Positions 60,607 to 64,000 of a stretch of 64,000 bases of DNA are shown piece after piece. Under the pieces are notes generated by a model that did no database searches, was not told where the DNA came from, and saw only the letters and a program-made list of their open reading frames with translations. The first letter of the stretch is position 1. Every line of letters starts with the position of its first letter. A program made the position numbers and the translations under genes. Origin of the DNA: Siphonodentalium dalli (Eukaryota > Mollusca > Scaphopoda > Gadilida > Siphonodentaliidae); assembly GCA_032622095.1 (NCBI GenBank), contig CP136066.1, positions 95,565,319 to 95,629,318 on the forward strand. The letters run 5' to 3'.

Positions 60607-61180
60607 CAAGCTGATGGGCCCGACTTCGCCCGGGCTGTTTCCCATCTGATTTCCGGTGAAAGGCGCGATTTGACCTTCAATTGACTATTTCGAAAGTCAA
60701 GGTCAGGTCAGGGTAATGATTTGACCCGTCCAAAACACCCCCACCCGGAGAAAAGTACCCCTAGGTATCAAATTTCGTCGAAATCCGTCCGTTTTACCCC
60801 ACTTGACCTTTAATGAACAATTTTGAAGGGCAAGGTAAGGTCGGAGTCGTGATTTGACCCGTCCAAAACACTCCCCCGACAAAAGTACCCATAGGTATCA
60901 AATTTCGTCGAAATCCATCCGTTTTATCCGATTTGACCTTTGGTTGACCACATTGAAGGTCAAGGTCAGGCCAATGTCACGATTTGACCCGTTCAAAACT
61001 CTCCCCGGACAAAAGTAACCCTAGGTATCAAATTTCGCCGAAATTTGTCCGTTTTACCCAAATTGACCTTGCATTGACAGTTTTAAAGGTCAAGGTCAGG
61101 TCGGGGTCACGATTTGACCCGTCCAAAACACTTCCCGGACACAAATACCCATAAGTATCAAATTACGTTGAAATCTATGT
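60607..61180 (-). mobile_element. Helitron-like fragment related to families 3 and 4
   Basis: On the minus strand the 3' end shows a strong hairpin GCCCGGGCGAAGTCGGGC, spacer, and CTTG in place of CTAG. Four 122-125-bp units with GATTTGACCCGTCCAAAACA and TATCAAATTTCGTCGAAAT follow. The 5' TC end is not visible. Confidence 0.65.
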
Positions 61181-61229
61181 AAAGCCGAAGAGGACATGTT
61201 GGTTGCTAACTGCTAGATATACGACGCGG

Positions 61230-62510
61230 TATTTTAAAGGTGTTTCAAACTAGGAGATAGAAGTATTCTGCGTTTCAAATGGTGATGAATTATAGTATTT
61301 TATTCAAATTTTATGGCATAAATTGTTATTAAAACCGTATATACTATAAAAAAAATGAATGACTCGAAAATTAAGTGGGCCTTTAAACAAAGTCACAATT
61401 GCAGTTAGGCTCATCTCATACTCGTCCATTCAGCGATATTCTGCTGCGCAGTTTGTTATAGCCTCCAGTATTCATTGAGTGTTATAGCCCCAACTGTTAT
61501 AATTCGCCTTTAGCAGGCGTACTCTTGCCTCAGATTATTTGGATATTAGGTCACACGTAATCACATTAAATCGCATGGAAACATAGCAATTGTGTGGGCT
61601 GCTTGGCGTGAATATGTAATGAGAAATAAGGTCATACGTAATGACATTAAACTCAAGAAAACCCGCGAAAACAAAACAAAATCACATTTAATGTTTTAAG
61701 TTATTTCCTTCATAAAAAGAATCTTCGTGATAATGAACCCTCTCAATACTTTAGAATATAGAATTAACCTTAAAATAACCAAAACCTTCGGAACACAGAA
61801 CCTTCGGAATAACGAACCTTCGGATTGGTGAACCTTCGGAATAGCGAACATTCAGAGAAATTTCGGAATAGTGGACCTTCGGGATAGTGAACCTTCGGAA
61901 TAGAGACATGCCCCCCCCCAATATTCATATTATATGCCCAGAGTTCAAAGGTATGGACCCATAAAATTCTAAACTTGGCCCTTAAAATATTGAACTCCAA
62001 ATTGGAGCCCACACAGAACATCACTTAAGTCAACTCTACCTGTGTCATGTCCCAAAATACCCATAAAATTCTAAACTTGGCCCTTAAAATATTGAACTCC
62101 AAATTGGAGCCCACACAGAACATCACTTAAGTCAACTGTACCTGTGTCAATGTCCCAAGGCGGGAGGGTCCATATATACCACAACATTCATATTATATGC
62201 CAATAATTCAACGGTATGGGCCCACGTAATGACATTAAATCTCAAGAAAACCAGCGAAAACAAAACAAAATCACATTTAATGTTCTAAGTTAAGTTATTT
62301 CCTCCTGTATCTGTATCGGTATGCGCGCAGGATCAGTTCGGATGTGAGCGCACACTCCATAAAAAGAATCTTTGTGAAAATGAACCCTCTCAAATTAGTC
62401 TCAATACTTTAGAATATAGAATTAACCTAAAAATAACAAACACCTTCGGAATAGAGAACCTTCGGAATGGCGGACCTTCGGGATAGCGAACCTTCATAAT
62501 AGAAACATGT
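61230..62510. repeat. Composite repeat with CTTCGGAATAG minisatellite and internal duplications
   Basis: Contains CTTCGGAATAGCGAAC-type units at 61784-61905 and 62445-62500, a 98-bp tandem pair (61955-62152; ATAAAATTCTAAACTTGGCC), and a direct duplication of about 0.3 kb (61640-61800 with 62228-62450; AAAACAAAACAAAATCACAT, AGAATATAGAATTAACC). The first part is shared with 10.67-11.1 kb. Confidence 0.7.
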
Positions 62511-64000
62511 CCCCACAATTACACCGGTGACGAAAACACATGTGCTAATCCATGTCGTACTATCGTAACTATCGGTACGATTTATACTCTAGTACGAAAT
62601 AAACATAATACAATCGCCCAGTGGATTATCGATCGACCACACAATATGAAAAACTCTACACCAGTGTACACCACTGTGTGGCGTAATTAACAGAAGATCA
62701 ACCATTCGGTGACGTAGGTATCGGGGCGCAATTTTCGGTATCGGTGTCATCTTTATTGGAGTCGCCAAATGTTAGAATCCCTTTGAGCGGTGTTGCTGAA
62801 AATTAAAGTATTTTGATGAACATTTGTGTCCAACAGAACAAAACATTTTTATAGCCAATTGCCCTAGGACAGTTTCATTTTTTGACATTTGTTGAACTTC
62901 AATTGTTCCCCAAAAGCGAGAATCACCCATATAGTTTTCTATTCATACACGCATTATCCGCTGTCAATGGCTGATAGTTATGTTTTAAACGAACTACCTA
63001 ACGTCGAAAAGTGTCTACTATTTATGACAAAATCGGAAATGAGCCGGAATATCCAATAAATTTATCGGGGTGAGAGCAAGCTGTGGTCACTATCCCATTG
63101 AGGGAACATTCCGCTTTACGAAATTATGTTTTGAATGGTGTATATCACCATTCAACTGGGAGATATATAGATTCGTCCGAGGGAAAATATGTTCATTTAT
63201 CAAAACGGCATGGTCTCAGACTGGTTTGGCGATACCTTCCGGTTTGGCGATACCACGTACACGGGGGTGAGTACCCTAACATCGCCCTAAATGTATACGT
63301 TGCTCTATCCGTGAGTTGCGAAACCTCTCTACCACGAATAGCTATTTGCAGCAGTAATTGTTTTTCGGACGGTCCAAAAACCTTTTCGCAGAATTGACGA
63401 CTGCGAGTCCGTTTATGAGAAAATCGTGCTTGCCACTAGCAGTAATTATGTTGTTATCATGTCATAGCTTATCGCGGCTCCGTGTTTGTCAAGATTAGAG
63501 ACCTTTCGCATCCTCACGTTTACGATTACGAATACCGATAGCTATTCGTAAGTCTATCCGTATGGCCAAAAAGTCCTTTCGCAAAACGATTACGCGTAAG
63601 AGTTTTGACGAACACGTACGATCATTATTTCGTACCACTTTTACAACTCAAAGCGTGTGTTTGGTATACAGTCCCTTAATACTTCACTTATCGTCTCATT
63701 TGCAACAATGCGATAATCATGACCAGTTATAATATTGTCAATAATTCGACCAGTCACAACGTACGACCCGGGATTCTCGTGATATATTGTGGCAATACAG
63801 GTATAAATGCCAGGTCATATGTGGTGGAAATTCAGTTCGTTGTTAGCATGGATGACCAGATAGACGTTATGCTGATGGGGAAGAGGGGTTCCTGAATGTG
63901 GACCTCACATCAACCACGACGCCATCGTTCAAGCCCCTTCAAGTCCGCGAGTTGATTTCAATGCGATTTCGGCTTCACCTCTTTGGGTTTAGGAAATCCG
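62511..64000. other. No gene recognised at the right edge
   Basis: Nothing recognised. Overlapping plus-strand frames at 63070-63397 lack any known motif, and the last 100 bases are less AT-rich but show no exon I can support. Confidence 0.35.

Overview
This is a repeat-dense, AT-rich stretch of an animal nuclear genome. It holds one recognisable, incomplete protein-coding gene: a minus-strand ionotropic glutamate receptor-like channel gene. The organism is most likely a marine invertebrate, probably a mollusc of bivalve type. That is an inference from the intron-rich receptor gene, the many CTAG-ended non-autonomous Helitrons with internal minisatellites (the kind called HINE or 'pearl' in bivalves), TTAA foldback elements, GACGGACA-type microsatellite tails and a tRNA-derived SINE head. 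It has not been tested by database search.

The receptor gene runs right to left from about 46.85 kb to 1.30 kb. Twelve exons can be read (about 700 codons): amino-terminal domain exons at 46.8, 45.8, 42.9, 40.6 and 36.2 kb, linker exons at 32.8 and 28.8 kb, S1 at 21.4 and 8.7 kb, S1 end + M1 + pore at 7.2 kb, M3 + start of S2 at 5.9 kb, and S2 at 1.4 kb. All junctions are GT-AG and every intron phase agrees with the next exon, which supports a single gene. The signal peptide and first part of the amino-terminal domain were not found to the right; M4 and the tail lie left of the window. Arg, Thr and Pro of the classical ligand pocket are kept, but the acidic residue that grips the ligand amine is Gly, and the Q/R site of the pore is Glu.

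The introns are filled with mobile DNA. Helitron-like elements (5' TC, 3' hairpin then CTAG, inserted between A and T) occur at 1.6-4.3, 13.3-15.9 (four head to tail), 17.6-19.2 (two head to tail), 25.4-28.2, 36.7-38.2, 50.8-51.7 (two head to tail), 55.2-56.6 and 60.6 kb. TTAA-flanked elements lie at 6.0, 9.1, 10.0, 34.2-35.8, 42.2 and perhaps 54.8 kb. A large foldback structure (15.95-20.7 kb) encloses a minisatellite that two Helitrons have split. hAT-like MITEs lie at 7.8, 56.6 and 58.9 kb. Broken coding retroelements are a Ty3/Gypsy pol (31.0-32.4 kb, plus), a CR1/Jockey-type LINE (23.2-24.9 kb, minus) and a 5'-truncated LINE flanked by a 46-bp target duplication (47.2-50.7 kb, plus).

Right of about 47 kb no host gene was recognised: the sequence is retroelement, minisatellite, MITE and unassigned AT-rich DNA. 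No tRNA, rRNA, CRISPR or bacterial-type operon was seen.
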